From NCBI GenBank assembly GCA_027924645.1, contig BSBN01000829.1, forward strand, positions 620,001 through 684,000: a stretch of DNA of 64,000 nt. Direction: 5' to 3'. The stretch's first letter is position 1; every line of letters begins with the position of its first letter. The DNA is from Cunninghamia lanceolata (lineage: Eukaryota > Streptophyta > Pinopsida > Cupressales > Cupressaceae). This document shows, piece by piece, positions 1-13,246 of the stretch. Under the pieces are notes generated by a model, which saw only the letters and a list, made by a program, of their open reading frames with translations, was not told the DNA's origin and searched no databases. A program made the position numbers and the translations under genes.

Positions 1-1300
1 CAGCCTAGCAGGTTACAAAAGGCAGTCAAAAGACTGCAAATAAAGATACAGAAAATTGAAACAGCAGAGCAGCAAAAGCAGATAAATAAAGTCACAATGT
101 CGTTCTGCAGCTTTTTGCAGAATGTTAACAGCGCGTTGGAAACATGCCAGCAATGCATCATACTGCCTCCACTGTAGACTAGAATACAATATTGTAGTTC
201 TCTTTTTTTAACATAGATAGGAAAGATTTATTATCATGGAAATCTGATTTAAAGTTTTCCTGGCAGATACTTATTATATCTGTTTCACACTTGTAAACAA
301 ATAAATTAGTATATTTATATTTTAAAAAATATTAGGGTTATATCAGGACCCATCAATAAACTAACAGTGCCATCATCTTTAAACGTAGCAACAAACCTTC
401 CATGTAGTGGACCCCACAAATCTCAAAAGTAAGATTTAACGCTGATAACATCCCATATTTCATGCTGCTGCCATGAATCGGCCAAGAAGACAGATTAATG
501 CATATCATAGCAATGCGCAGGATTTGAAATGACACCGATGGAATAAGCAAACAAGCTCTTACAATGCATTTTCTTTTCCTGTAAGTCCCATGTATTTATA
601 GAGAAACGTAGCGTAGATGGTAAGAAAAAAGTGTATAAACAGTCGAGATTCGAGAAGAAAGAAGGAAAAAAAGAACGATGCGTGACTCTCACGCTAAGGA
701 AGGAGGCTGGAAATTTCATAAGTCGGTAAAAGTCGCTATCGACTTTAATTCACGGGAAAAAGTTGTGGCTACTGTGACCATTATTTCTATGGCAGGTTTA
801 TAGAAATATCGTGTCTTTTAATGGTTTGATCTTCTCGTCTTTGTCATGTGTGTATGTGTATTGAATTATCATTGCAAGGGGTAAAAATCAAATTCCCACC
901 TCCCCTAACCAATTGGAGACCAAGCAAGAATGAACATTATACAGACAGAAGAACTTAGAGCAAGGAATCTTTACCCTAAGAACACTCTTATTGCGGTTGA
1001 AGGTACTCTTATCGATCCTCATATCTTGCCTAACTACATGCTCCCTAAGATTGCTAAATATGAAATTTGTTTTCACCTAGTCCAATTGCATCTGTTTTGA
1101 GTCAAAGAAAGTTGGGAAGTATCCCTACTACCCTATTTAAATTTATGGGAGAAACTTATAACTACTTGTCAATTCTAAAAATTGGGGACAACTTAAATTT
1201 GTTAGCTTTGATGAGACACCCCAAAGGTGTTATGATCTAGAGGGTAGGATTAGCTAATTTTATTTGAAGAAGAAGGTTAAGAATTTCTTTATATCGATAG
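1..1300. other. Unassigned AT-rich sequence
   Basis: No recognisable gene, RNA or repeat boundary is seen here. The short open frames on the minus strand (for example 495-719 and 888-1076) have no motif I recognise and look like chance frames. Confidence 0.4.
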
Positions 1301-1315
1301 TATGATGAGAATACC

Positions 1316-1438
1316 ATGATTAAATCTAGGAGTGACGGATTGTTGATTATGGATAAGAAATCCCATGCTATTAATCCCATTGACAAGAATAAGTTTGTTG
1401 TTGATTTAGATGATAAGCTCCCTCTTGGGGACATATAG
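1316..1438 (+). pseudogene. Possible C-terminal remnant of a retroelement ORF
   Basis: A 40-residue open frame, rich in Lys and Asp and ending in a DLDDKLPLGD-like tail, lies about 270 bases upstream of a polypurine tract and LTR. Its position fits the last coding stretch of a retroelement polyprotein. I do not recognise the domain, so the link rests on position alone. Chance cannot be excluded. Confidence 0.22.
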
Positions 1439-1706
1439 AGCTACAAAGGAGTGGTTGGCATACAAAGTCGCCTACTTTACAATTTGATGATAGGACATGT
1501 GTCTTTCCCACACGCTTCATTTTGCTTTCACAAAATATGTACCCTCCTTTAATTTTTGCTTAGGTTTAGCTTTGTCCTACTTTTCTTTTGTCAAGGGGAA
1601 GTGGTTTTTGAAAGTTTTGAATGGCCAAGTGATTGATTTATAAAATGCATAAGTTGTTTCCAGAAGGTTTGAAGTGTTTTCCCTTATTATACTAGGGTTT
1701 ATAGCC

Positions 1707-1944
1707 GTGAAAGGGGGAGTGTTACTCGACCTTGAAACCATATTCAATTGGTGTGCCATCCTTTATTTTTTTTATGATGTTAGCCTTAGATAACATTGTG
1801 GTTATTTAACCCTTATTATCTTGTTAATGGAGATTATATAAGTTATTAAGGTTTTAACCTCCTTAGAGGTCGACCACCTTGGCATCCATTTAATACATGT
1901 ATATATTATATTATTTTATCCTTGTTTTTTGTTAACACTCAACA
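1707..1944 (+). mobile_element. Polypurine tract and short 3' LTR
   Basis: A purine run (GTGAAAGGGGGAG, 1707-1719) is followed directly by TGTTACTCGACC. A matching TG...CA end is found at ACACTCAACA (1944). This is the usual layout at the 3' end of an LTR retrotransposon, giving an LTR of about 225 bases. No 5' partner is seen in the window, so the element is truncated on its left. The LTR class cannot be decided from this piece. Confidence 0.45.
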
Positions 1945-3239
1945 GCCATCACCCACGAGGAGTGGGAAGAAAGAATAAAGGCCAAGTGGTAGCCGTGATG
2001 GAGCCTCCTTCGCAGACCCACTCGATGGTGGGCTAGGTGGATTGTTGGATCTCACGAGGTGGCATTCTGAGGATGCATGCAAAGAATTTGATATCTTGCA
2101 ATAGGTATCGGTGATACCATAGGAAAGGGATCATTGTGGAATGGTTCTTTTGGCGGAGGTCAGGGAAAAGAAAATAGGAAGAATTCCATTGGAGTCTGGA
2201 AAAAATGAAAGTTCTGCTACAGCAGTATCGGGAAGAGCGAGATAGCTCAGACCTTGCACATAAGTTAAAGCTTTTCGTCAACAACGACATACTATTGTAA
2301 CTACTTTTATAGGTCTGATATCCCTAAGAGATAATGACTTATATTTAATGGTGTTTTGATATAAATATATCTCTCTAATAACAAAGAACGTTGACTGTGT
2401 CAACTTATAATAATCCTAAGCAAGTGTTAATGGCATGCAAAACTGCATATAACTTTAATGAATTCTTTTTGTGGTAACAGTGTGAATTCAAACTATTATC
2501 AAAGGCTCATGAGGTTGCAAACATTCTTTTATGATAATCATATGAAACCTTTTTGTTATGATGTCGCTCGGCCAACTTAGAAGTCGTATTTTTCCTACAT
2601 GCTACACATGCAAGATCATGGCATGACGTTAATCAGTCTTAAACCATTTTTGAGTTTTGAAACTTTGTTGTTAACATTTATTTATGACTGTTTATGAGCT
2701 AAGAAGGCATTAAGACATTGTATTTGTTAAGGAGCTCGAAAGGGCATCAATGTATATTGAGTATGTGTAAGCCGCGATGGTATTTGTTCATGATACCGAC
2801 ACTACAATGTCGTGCATGTGGTAATAAGTATGGCCCAAACCATATAAGAATAATGACCACTCTATTTTAGTGATAAACTTGGGTTTGTGTCGTGTGCACT
2901 TAATATATTTACATATCAACTCAAAGTAATTTATATCAACCCTTGATTGTTTTGTATTGGTAATCTTAGTACATGTAATGCATGCCAAAGCTATAATGAT
3001 TCCTCATGGAAGTAGGAAGGTTTAATATTGAAATATTGTTTGTCTTCTTAGCAGCAATGAATGCATGCCATATTTCCTTTGGGAAAGTTAATCTTTTGAT
3101 ATGTTCTTATTACAAGAATTAACCCTATGACACTATGAACTTTCTAGTATAAAAGTAAATGAATGTCATCTTTGTGATTGGCAAATATTCTTATACAAGA
3201 ATATGGTATCAAGAGGATTTCTTGAGGTAGAACCTTTTA
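1945..3239. other. Unassigned sequence
   Basis: AT-rich sequence with only short chance frames. Part may belong to the diverged long-LTR fragment that follows, but I cannot place its left edge. Confidence 0.35.
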
Positions 3240-3960
3240 AAGGAGATCGACCCTATGAGTCATTGTAAGTACCCCTCTTGATGATACGAACTGAGTATAA
3301 ACCTTGAAATAAGGTAAACAAAGTAAACACCAACCAGGTAAGGTCAAGTGTTGAAAACATGAATGAACTTATATCATTATGAAAATATAGAATAGAGTGA
3401 CAGAGTCACAAGTTCTTTGTTGCCTAAGCAACGAGACCTTTGGGAATGGTTTCCCAAGACAGGAGTCGAATGTCCAAGAAATAGACTAAGATGGTTTTGA
3501 ACTTATCTATCTAAGACCAAGAAAGGTCAAATTATGTTTACTATAGGACATGACAGAGCTTATAAGTCGAGTCGAGGTGGTGGACATACGACAACGTTCA
3601 TTGCGTAATGTATATGTATGTAAATATTTGGCCAAAGTAATGCATATGTCTCTGTATGCATTGTTGAACCACAGTGCTCCAGATGGCATAATGTCTTCAG
3701 TAGAGTCATGCATAGTTAAAGTGGATCTATAGTTGTGTGACTGTGAGGCATTATGAAGGACACAACACTAGATACTCATATGGCAAACCTAGCAGTTCCT
3801 TATATCTATACCTTCCGTGAAGGGTAGGGCTGTTTCCAGGTAGGAAGTTGTGTGGGGGACCATCAATCTATGGTTGGAGGAAAAGCATTTGGATGATGCT
3901 CTCCTTCCCAAGCAGAAGACAAACTGAGGCTTATGAAGACAGATGTCATATGTTCCAAAT
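3240..3960 (+). mobile_element. Diverged fragment of the long gypsy LTR family
   Basis: The block around 3620-3960 resembles 45185-45520, inside the 3.6-kb LTR further right. The shared strings occur in the same order: TTTGGCCAAAGTAATGCATA, GTCTCTG, GACACAACACTAG against GATACAACACTAG, CGTGAAGGGTAGGGC, GGTTGGAGGAAAA and GAAGACA. The similarity fades towards 3240. It is therefore an older, partial copy of the right half of that LTR family. No coding potential is claimed. Confidence 0.6.
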
Positions 3961-4199
3961 GCAATTTTTTTCTCTATATGACTTGATAGTCAATTATTGT
4001 GTATAATTTGATATTTGATGCCTTGAGCATAGCTTTGTGCATGCATAGTGAAGGTTATTCACTAATGAGGTATCATTGGATATTGTAATTCTAAGTTTTG
4101 TTACATTTCGGTAAAGAATAACATGCTTAATTATTGTAGTGATAATGATTCACTCTTGTTTAACTATACTTTGGATAATCATGATGTATCCTAACTTTT

Positions 4200-4954
4200 A
4201 GTTAAGATGAATATTTATGTTTAATTATGAGCATTATGGAATGTGATGTTACATTTTCAAGTTCTTGGACAAGAATAACAAGGTCCAAACTACTTGCAAA
4301 CTTTTCAAATGATGCAGCCACTAAATGATCCCAAGAAGCAAAGTGATGATCAGGGAAATCAACAATCCATTTCTGTGCCAATCCACAAAGTGATCTGACA
4401 AATAACCTCATCCACATATCCTCATCCTCAAATTGGAACTTGTCCATGAAATTTGAAAATGCAAGAATATGTGCCTTCTCATCATAAACATCACACCCTT
4501 CAAAAATTGGCATTTGATAATAGATCTTATTGGGCATGGACTACTTCTCATAATTAACCCATGAAAGATTCAGTTGTTTGTATGTGGTCTCATTAGCAAT
4601 GGGAGGGGGCTGAAAAAGTGAGCTATTGACAACAATAGGAAGGGCATTGGATTGCAGCTTGGACAAATGTAGCATAATTTGATTTTCTAATTATTTTTCT
4701 TGCTGCAACAAAGACTTTAATAATTGTTTTCCTTTTTCAATTTCATACTGTAGCCTAGCTGATTCATCTTGGTTATGCAAGGGTGTTTGACATTGAGACA
4801 GGGGATTACAAGATGTAGGACAATCTGAGTAATAGGATGAATCATCATCATAAGAATCATAAGCATCTTCACCCTCATAATATTCATGGAATGAGACATA
4901 GGACGATGCATAAGATGGATCTACCCTAGGGCCAATAGTATTCCAAGAAGCCAT
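4200..4954 (-). pseudogene. Ty3/gypsy gag fragment
   Basis: Two minus-strand frames read in order. The first (4954 to 4691) starts MASWNTIGP, is rich in Asp, Ser and Tyr, and ends in a Lys/Gln-rich helix. The second (4537 to 4202) has a gag-like core: FEGCDVYDEKAHILAFSNF, then LFVRSLCGLAQKW, then FASWDHLVAASFEKF. The pattern of a W or L helix, SWDHL and F..KF is typical of the retrotransposon gag domain of gypsy elements, which forms the particle shell. A stop and frame change separates the parts, and the rest of the polyprotein is missing below 4200. The tRNA-Asp-like primer site just upstream fits the Tat/Athila side of gypsy, which is inference. Confidence 0.62.
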
Positions 4955-5274
4955 GACTAAAATTTTCTACCATGCAAGGCAGCACAAGACTTAATAAAAT
5001 AAATGCTTTTGTATTTTGTAGGAAGTCAGAATTAGTTATAAAAGGAAACCATGTGTAACTTAATTTTCTAGTCGTTGCTCATAAACTTGGGGCGTTTGAA
5101 TCACCAATAGCACAAATAGAATAGCAATGAACAAACTTTTGTTCTTTGACAACAGAGTCACCACCTCTTCCAAAGAGGAATTCCTTGAAGTGTGATTGAT
5201 CTTCAAGGCCACAAATTTATTTTGGGTTCAGCTCACCAATAGAGTCTTCAATTTCTTTAAACCCTCAAATTCTC

Positions 5275-5293
5275 CTCGGCAATGGTGCCAAAA
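5275..5293 (-). other. Primer-binding site, tRNA-Asp type
   Basis: The minus strand reads TGGCACCATTGCCGAGGA, close to the TGGCGCCGTTGCCGGGGA primer site known in many plant gypsy elements (complement of the tRNA-Asp 3' end). It lies between the gag frame and the proposed LTR end, in the right order for a minus-strand element. Two or three transitions separate it from the classic form. Confidence 0.6.
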
Positions 5294-5303
5294 TTTTGGC
5301 ATA

Positions 5304-8300
5304 TGTTGACAAGTTGCCAACTTATCCAAACAAAAGGCACAACTGCAAGTCACTATTACTGGGGTGTTGAAAATATTTCGAGCTGCCTAGACCCAACAAT
5401 GGCTAAAATGACTTTATCCCCAAAAATGGTGCCAAAATCTTGGCTCCAAAAATTATTGCAATCCAAAACCCTAAAACATTTAACAATCACCAAGGCCAAG
5501 GGTGTCGTCAAGGTGATTGAAAGAGGTTTATCAACAACTTAAGGGTGATCTTGGCCAATTGACAGAAGTGGGTAGGCTCCTCTAGACTTCGAGCTCAACT
5601 TAGACTCTAGAGGGATATTCCAAGGGGTATACCTTAACAAGTATTGGCTTCAAACCAAATGAACAACTAAAAATAAATGGACAACCAAACCCAACTTGTT
5701 GTCTTGGTCCCGAAGACTAACATTGAACCAAGAACAACTTGTTGTCACAAAACCTCTATATAGATGAATCAAATTATGTGGATGTACGTGCACAAGAAAG
5801 TTGGTTTTTCCCCTAACCCACTAGTAAATGTTTTTTTTTTTAAAGATGGGAGCCTAATAGGAATGGTTCAAGACCAGTACCTACTCTATGGGCAACAGAG
5901 TCATAGGTAACCAAGAAAATAACAAATTGAAATCAAAAGGAACAATCAGCTATGTATTTGCATACACCACAAAATATGATGTCTTGAAATAGAACATACT
6001 TAGTAATCCAAAACATAATTGCATATACCCATATATAACTTGAGAGAGATTATTACATAGATTGCAATATTTTTAGAACGCTGCCACATTCATCTGACCC
6101 AATATTACATTCGTGCTATCAAACATGGAAAAGGAAAATATACTCATCTACGACTGAGAAATTTTCCTCGATACATACCTAATGACCTGGAGACATTCTA
6201 CAACAAGAACCATATACAATATTAAATCCTTTGACTTCGCAGGTCTACACTCCTAAATGAGTTGAACTAGAATTTCAATTGTAGCCCTACAACTTTCTGC
6301 ACCTGTAGTTGTCTTCTAGAGTCCACCCACCAAAGAAACCAACCCCTAATGCATCTAAAACATATGCATATATAGCAATTTATCTCAATGAGCAATTAAA
6401 GCATTATGCTCTGTCATCGAGTACACCCATGTTGCATTAAAATCTAGCCCATGGCCTTGTCAGAAGATATCTCTACCAAAGGAATGCATGTATACATCTG
6501 TTTTGCCAATCATAAATACAGTTGAAATATCCTGATTTGATTCGTAGTATAATTTAATACAGAAATATCTAAAGATGAAGTAGCTGAGAAATATCTGTTC
6601 CATTGAAGACTAATAGCTAACTCATTCACCTACACAATTAAATATACAAGTACCTAGAACATTGATGAGGGAAGATTTGAGTCCACTCCCCAACAAGTTT
6701 GAGGAATGACCAAAGAAGGTTTTCCACACACCTGGTGTACTTGGAGAAATAATGAGGGACGATTTGAGTCTAGTCCCTAACACCTGCAATGTTAATTTCA
6801 TCTACTTTTTTCTCCACAAGTCCCTGTGCATTGAAGAATTTTATTGTGCTACCCACCTAAACAACCCTGCTCTGTAAAATCATTGATTTTGAGTACAAAT
6901 CTACCTGTACAATCATGTAATCATGGCACAATTTCAAGAAATCACCTCTTCAAAGCTTTTACAACACTTTAAAAGTGTTGCCCAATTTTCACTTATAGGC
7001 TCCCTTTGAATTTGTTGTATTTGAAGAATTTAAAATTTTGCTATTTTGATCTTTATTCTTCATTTGCCCTTTGAATTCTAATTATATGCCCTTTTCTATG
7101 CATTGGGCATCTTCTTTTCCCCTTTGTCAGAAAACTAGGTGCTAAGCCTCTTAGTCGACAAACTGTTAAGTTCACAAACTTACCATTTCCCCAGCAAAGG
7201 CTCCTTTTGCACTTTCTCCTCATTTACTCACTTTATGAGTGAATTCTCTTCATCATGAACTTCTTATTTTGTCGATTCCTTCTTCCTTTTTCTCCCTTGT
7301 CTTTTCTCTTCTCTATCAGCAAATTTCTTCACTGACGAACTATCCTTCATGCCATTTTTCTTTTGCCACTCAGTCTCCTTATCGACGAATCGGCGAAAAC
7401 AAAAACTCATAAACTTGGTCAGCAAAGTCGACAGTTCTCAAACTTGTCGATTCACTGACATACACTAAGTTTTTTCTCTTGTTTTCCTTAGAAAATTTTT
7501 CTTCATTTTTTCCCTTTCCAATTCTCTTCACCTTGTTCCTTTTCTCACTTTCAAACTTCATTCTTTCACCCTTTGGTCGCTTTATCGGTGAATCGGTGAA
7601 ATGGTAAACCCATGAACTTGGTCAGCAAACTCAACAGTTCGCGAACTCACCAACTTGTCGATGAAGCCCTTAAAAACCTTTTTTCCATAGCCATTATCTT
7701 TGTTTTCCTTCTTTCTCAAAGCTTCCCTCAGTCAGTGAAATGTTGTCATCGAACCTTCTAACTGGCAACCCCAACGGTTCACGAAGTCCTCCCTTTGTCG
7801 ATGAAGACATCACCCTTCATTTCCTTCAACACTTTCATTCCCTTAGACAAATTTTCCACTTGCCTTAGAAAATTTTCAACTTTCCTCTATCACTGAATTT
7901 AGCTATTGATGAATTCCTTGTCGGAAGAACCTCCCATCAATGAACTCTCTAGTTCACAAACTAAAGATTTCACCAACAGAAGACTTCACTTCTCTTTTTT
8001 CCTTTGCCACAACCTTTCTCTTCTTTTTTTCCTTAGAGAAAAAACACCATTCCTTAGAAAACCTTCCTTTGCTCCCTTTTCATATGGTCAGAGAATCAGG
8101 GAAAACACAAACTCATGACTTGGTCAGCGAAATCGGCAGTTTGTGAAGTAGTCGATTCACCGACAAAAGGCTAAAAACTTAAACATTTTCCTTTATCCTT
8201 TTGCTTTTCCTTCACCTCTTTTTCCACCTTATCAAAAAATCAGTAAACTAGCAAAGTCACGAACCTACAAACTTAGTCGGCAAAATCAATAGCTCACGAT

Positions 8301-8535
8301 TTTGTCAATTTGCCGACAAAACCCTCAAATGGATAGATTTTTGTAAGGGAAGAAAACACACTGGCTTGGAGGGGGGGGGGGTTTACTTATAATTTTTTTT
8401 AAAGAAACCCATTTAAATTTTCTTAGATTGGGTATATATGATGGGTTTAAAATGCAATGGCAAAAAGTTGGAGGTTTGATGGATTTTTGGGCCAAAACAT
8501 GCATGTCTAGGAGCTAGTTTTTACAGGTGCCAACA
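5304..8535 (-). mobile_element. Probable 5' LTR of the minus-strand gypsy element
   Basis: Read on the minus strand, the block would start TGTTGGCACCTG (8535) and end CAACTTGTCAACA (5304), so TG...CA with related inverted termini, about 3.2 kb. It sits directly upstream of the primer site and gag. No second LTR lies in the window, so the ends are predictions. It contains a degenerate tandem repeat (about 7140-8330). A run of ten or more G at about 8371-8382 is also notable. Confidence 0.45.
7140..8330. repeat. Degenerate tandem repeat, period about 150-215 bp
   Basis: A module recurs at about 7380, 7583, 7740, 7900, 8089 and 8237. Each has a variant of CGGTGAATCGGTGAA, then AACTTGGTCAGCAAA, then a GTTCGCGAACT-like palindrome and CTTGTCGATTCACCGACA. 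Units differ by many substitutions and by CT-rich spacers of variable length. The whole array lies inside the proposed 3.2-kb LTR. Confidence 0.6.
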
Positions 8536-8585
8536 CTCACATGGATGCCATTGTTTCAATAAAATTTAATGTGTGTGTGTGTGAA

Positions 8586-8806
8586 AGGGGTTGTGCTTAA
8601 ATGGCAAGGCCATAAGGTTCTCAAGATGGAGATCCAATTTTGAATCCCCCAAGTAACACCTATAGTTGGAACTCCAAGTTGTGGCTCTTGGACTTCTATT
8701 GTGGCTTTTATGTTGAATAAGTAAATCTAAGTTGAATATGTGGATGGGGAGGAGGTCCCCTTGTGACCTCCGCTAGAGTGGGTCAGCCTAAATATCCTCA
8801 CAATAT
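8586..8806 (+). repeat. SINE-like element, tRNA-derived head
   Basis: The unit begins GGGGTTGTGCTTAAATGGCA, which resembles an A box. About 45 bases later it has TTTTGAATCCCCC, which resembles a B box. It ends next to a TATATA/GAGAGA tail. This layout suits a plant tRNA-derived SINE. I see no clear target duplication, and both boxes are degenerate. Confidence 0.35.
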
Positions 8807-8851
8807 ATATATACAGAGAGAGAGTGTGTGTGTGTGTGAGAGAGAGAGAAA
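8801..8851. repeat. Microsatellite (TA, GA, TG runs)
   Basis: Consecutive TATATATATA, GAGAGAGAG, TGTGTGTGTGTG and GAGAGAGAG runs. They may be the tail of the SINE-like unit to the left. Confidence 0.8.
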
Positions 8852-10424
8852 TGTGTTACAAAAAATATAGGTCTAAATTTTTTGTTAATAATGATTCAAA
8901 AATTAATAATAAATAAAATGTTTAATAATTTAATTACCAAAAAATATCTATGCACTAAACATTTCAATTAATGATCTAATTTCAAGAACTCATGGAAATT
9001 TTTATTTGTAGTGAAAGTTATGCAATATGGAAAAATAACAATAAAAATAATAGAAAAAATATTAAATTTGATTGAAAAGAAAAATAAAAATGATATAAAT
9101 AGTTCTTTAAAAAAATTAAAAATTATAACTTAAATCTACATCAAAAATGCCACATAAATCTACATAGAAAATGCCACAACTCACTAGTTTACATCATCCT
9201 TAAATTCTTGAATGTTTGTTCAATATAATGGACACAAATTTAAAAATACTAAAAAATGTTGATTTTGAGTGTCCCACTTAGATAAAAATGTGGGACACAC
9301 TATTATGCTATCATCCCAATAAGAAATCAAATGATATGCATGTAGGATTAATTAGGTGCTTGGTATTTTCCCCTATATTGTTTATATTGCCCCAAGGGAT
9401 GGCAAAACATAAATAAATAGGTGATAGATGTCCCCATGTAAGCTCAAAAAAGTAAAATATATATTCATATAGGTGCTAAAAGTCAAGGGAGGTATTAAGT
9501 ATCCCTAATAGTGTTCTCGCTATTGCCCCCACAACATGACAACAAAATGGAATGGATGAATAACTAAGTAGATGTAAGCATGAACACACAAGGAAGATAG
9601 GTTGAAAGGTGGGCATATATGCTCAACATGTTGGGGTATTAAGTATCCCTAATGATATTCCCATGTTGCCCATAGATTGTGGCATTTAGAGAATAGGGTA
9701 AGTTTGTGTGTAGATGTGATCATGAAAGCTCAAGATAGATGATAAGAAGGAATGCACACAAAAGAGGAGTGATGAGAAGGTGTTCTCCATAGATTTCCCT
9801 AAGGGTGCTATTATTGTACGGAATAAAGTCATAGGATGATAGATAGGATCATGGTTCCAAGAATCCACTCATGTAACAAAGGATGTGGACAAAGGTATCA
9901 TAGGAATATAAAAGATTTGAAGTATGGGAGTGAACTAGAAACAAGTAGGCAGATGCTCCCAAAGTGGGTGATAATGAAATGAAGAAAATCAAGAAGGAAA
10001 GGCTAATCCATAAATATAATACTTAAAAATAGAAATAAGTGAGGGAAAATGGAAAATATGGTAATCAATTCTAGGTAAACAAGGGAGTGTCATGAGTTGC
10101 ATAAGCAAAAAAAGTGATGAAAGGCTAGTACTTGGCAAGTGGGGGGTGCTAGCAGATGTGGATAAATGAACACAAGAAACCTATAGCAAGCAAGATAAAA
10201 AAATATATTTGAATCATAGGAGACATATAGAAGGTGAAAATAAGGATAAAATCAAAACTGGCAACCTATAGGAGGTGTAGGAAACTAAATTAGGAAGTGG
10301 TGATAAGGTGCTAGGAAAATGTATGGAGGATCAAAGACAAAGAAAAGGAGAAAGTTAAAACTTACAAAAGTAGGTGAAGATATAGATAGACATTTGACAT
10401 GATTGGTAGAATCATCATCATCAT
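8852..10424. other. AT-rich region with short imperfect repeats
   Basis: No coding region is recognised. GTATTAAGTATCCCTAAT occurs twice (about 9492 and 9636), each time followed by a TATTCYC.-TTGCCC-like stretch, which shows an old local duplication. The 9686-9868 minus-strand frame lacks known motifs. The region is probably decayed internal sequence of the minus-strand element whose protease lies at 10425-10890. Confidence 0.4.
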
Positions 10425-10890
10425 CTATGAATATATAGACAAACATTTAATGCATTTAGTTTCTTCATTATTAGACACATTGGATTTGGTAATTACATTT
10501 TCATGTTGATGGAACACCATTAGATTTTCTTTCTTTTGTTCCTTGACTAGATTTTGATATGATTCATGAAAACATTTTTCACTACCATATGGTGGTACCT
10601 TGAGAATATATATGTATGTAGCTAAAGTGAAATGCATCAATTCCACAAGGGGTTTGTAGTTATCTCTTTCAATATTTACCACTTTTTCTTCATGGATGAA
10701 TTTGACACATTAATGAATAATATAAGGAATAATGGTCATGTATTGTATTCATGGTCTACCCAATAATATTTTAAACCTATACATATACATATATATTGTG
10801 GGTATCACATGATATAAAATAGGAGTTATTTTGGGTCTAACTATAAGAGAAAATACAAGATAACCTAAAGTATCTAAAATGAAGAGAAAA
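10425..10890 (-). pseudogene. Ty3/gypsy retropepsin fragment
   Basis: Reading the minus strand from about 10890 gives LGYLVFSLIVRPKITPI, then RFKILLGRPWIQYMTIIPYI, then a stop, then CVKFIHEEKVVNI and 60 more residues without a clear motif. The LLGRPWI block, followed by a CxKF.H....V-like strand, is the C-terminal signature of the aspartic protease in gypsy polyproteins, which cuts the polyprotein during particle maturation. The catalytic DTG is not found, so only the C-terminal half survives. The lower part (10425-10682) is open for 85 codons. No reverse transcriptase follows. Confidence 0.65.
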
Positions 10891-10893
10891 AGA

Positions 10894-13246
10894 TGGTGTT
10901 TGTAGAGACCACAAATTCACCTCATCAATTTTCCTATAAGTATTCCTAAATTAACCAATTCACTATTTTTTCCCATTTCCCATAATTAATTAATGTGACT
11001 AATTTGATGTTGCAATTAATTAATGTAACTAACCCAAGTCAACTAATTCCATTCTCATCACAATTAACCCCATTTTTCATCCCTAAGGTTAACTAATTAG
11101 ATACACATAATTAATTAACGTTAGTCTAATTATTCCTCCAACTAATTTATTAGATAATGCATGATTATCTAATTAATTAAGCTAATTAATCACACTCTCC
11201 ATTTTCTTCTAATTAAAAATTCCACCTCATCCCACTAAAAGCCAAAACACTGTCTTTTAATCTCCACCATCAATTTTAAATCCCAAAATCAATCTAGATA
11301 GGTCCTCTATTTTCACACATGCCACTTTCCCCTACTCCTTGCTCACACATGTGTAAGCATATTACATGGGTTAATATTGACCCTTGATTTCACCCTTCCA
11401 TCACTACCATCCACTTGCATTATTCTCCTTCCTCCACATGTTTGCATCTCATTCCATCCTACAATTTAAGTTAATCCTAACCCTCCATCTTGCATCAGGC
11501 CTCCCATCATGGCACTTGTCAGAAGGATAATGAGTATCATCATGGAATCAATCCCAACCATTGATTTCATCTTTCAATCACAATTGTCCATTCTCCCATG
11601 GGAAAGTCTATTTAAGGAGGCTTGCCTAAAGGATTTATCATGCATTCTTATAGTATCCACATGTTGCCAAATTTATCAATATCCTATCACTTGAGCATCC
11701 ATGTTACATCTTAGCACATAAACTTGATCATTAGAGCACATCTAAAACAACAATGGAGGTATAACGTGTTTGTTTTTATGTTTTTTGCAATATAGTTTAA
11801 CTTCTATTATTGCTCAAATTGAAAGTAGGTGTTGATTTTGGGATTGTGAGCTTGTTTGCATTGTTTTGTATCTTGCTTGGTTTCTTTTGGTCCAATTTTA
11901 ACGTCTATATTTTCAGCATGCTTAGTGGGACTCTTGTTCCTTACTAATCATTTGTTCCTTGAGTGTGTTTTATGAGTTTTTGTAAGTTTTTAACATTCTT
12001 GGATGTGTTTCCAAATCCCCAACATTTATACCTTATGTATTAGCATCTATGCAAATACTCATGGCATTTATGTCTATTTTATAGCATGTTTGACCCCTTT
12101 CAACATAGATAACATGAAGTTTTCCAATCTCATGGCACCTACACCCAGCCCGTAGCACTTGTGCCTTGGCTCATTGCGCCCTTGCATTTTAGGCTCTTGG
12201 TCATTTTATTAATCATTGTAGATAGGGTTTTGTGAGTCCAACTTCTACGAGGTTTTGGTTTTTAACTAACTTTATCTTGCTTCTAAGATTAACTTAAATG
12301 GATTACTTGTTTGTATCCTTAGAGCTCTTGACTAACCTTTTTCTTGTATGATCTTGAGTGTTTTGCATTCTTAGCTTTATGGGTCTATTCAGGTGTAGGT
12401 AATGTATGCTTTGTGTCATTTGCATAAACATCACACCTCTATGGTGTTTGTGTATTTCTCATAGCACCTATGAGTTTCCCATGTTGTCTCTACATAATTT
12501 AACATTTTTACTTTCTAGACTTACTATTTTTGCAGCATGCATGGTGTTTGTGACCTATGTCTTAGCATTTGTGCACTACCATACATTTTCTAGCATTAGT
12601 TTTAGTCTTTTTTTTCTAACTTATCTTTTCTTGTGGATCTGATTACCTTGAGATTTGATTATTAAACACTTGCAAGTCTATTGGTAGTTCTAACAAGTTT
12701 CTTGTAGGTTCACTTGAAGAAGACCTATCATTAAAACCTTACTTGTGTTTTTGTCTCACATTTTCCTTGGTATCTTAAAATTAACTTTGTTTGGTGAATT
12801 TGGTGTGCTTGGAGTCATGTGTATGCTCTTCCCTTGCACCAAAAGGTGGCCTTGGGAATCAAAAACACCCTTTAAACACATTGATTCTCACACCACACAT
12901 TTCAATTTCTAAGGTTAATCAATCTTGTTTGGTGTGCTTGTGTGGACCAACTGAGCCTGTAGGTTCTCCCCTAATGTTGAAAGGTGATCTTGGGGATCTA
13001 AAACATCTCTTAGCTCACTTTTGTTTATCCCAATAATCTGATTTGTGTATGCTCTTCTTTGGTGTGACAAGGTGATCTTGGGAATTAAAAGCACTTCGAA
13101 TTCTTTCCCTTTAGGGGTCTGCCCAAAGATTTCATCACCTTAGGGGATGACCCAAAACCACATGTTCTGGTGGGGTATACAAATTTAAGAGAGGATCAAA
13201 AGACTCTCTTATTGGAGGACATTTGCGATTTGGCTAAGCTTGCAAG
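10894..13246 (+). mobile_element. Probable LTR-derived sequence
   Basis: The block begins TGTTTGTAGAGACCACAAAT, passes through TTAATTAA-rich DNA (10980-11200), and has a promoter-like CTATTTAAGGAGG (about 11608). It then becomes T-rich non-coding sequence. At about 12790-13170 three imperfect copies of a block with GGTGATCTTGGGAAT follow one another. No partner LTR or TG/CA end could be fixed, so both boundaries are soft. No coding region was found. Confidence 0.3.
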
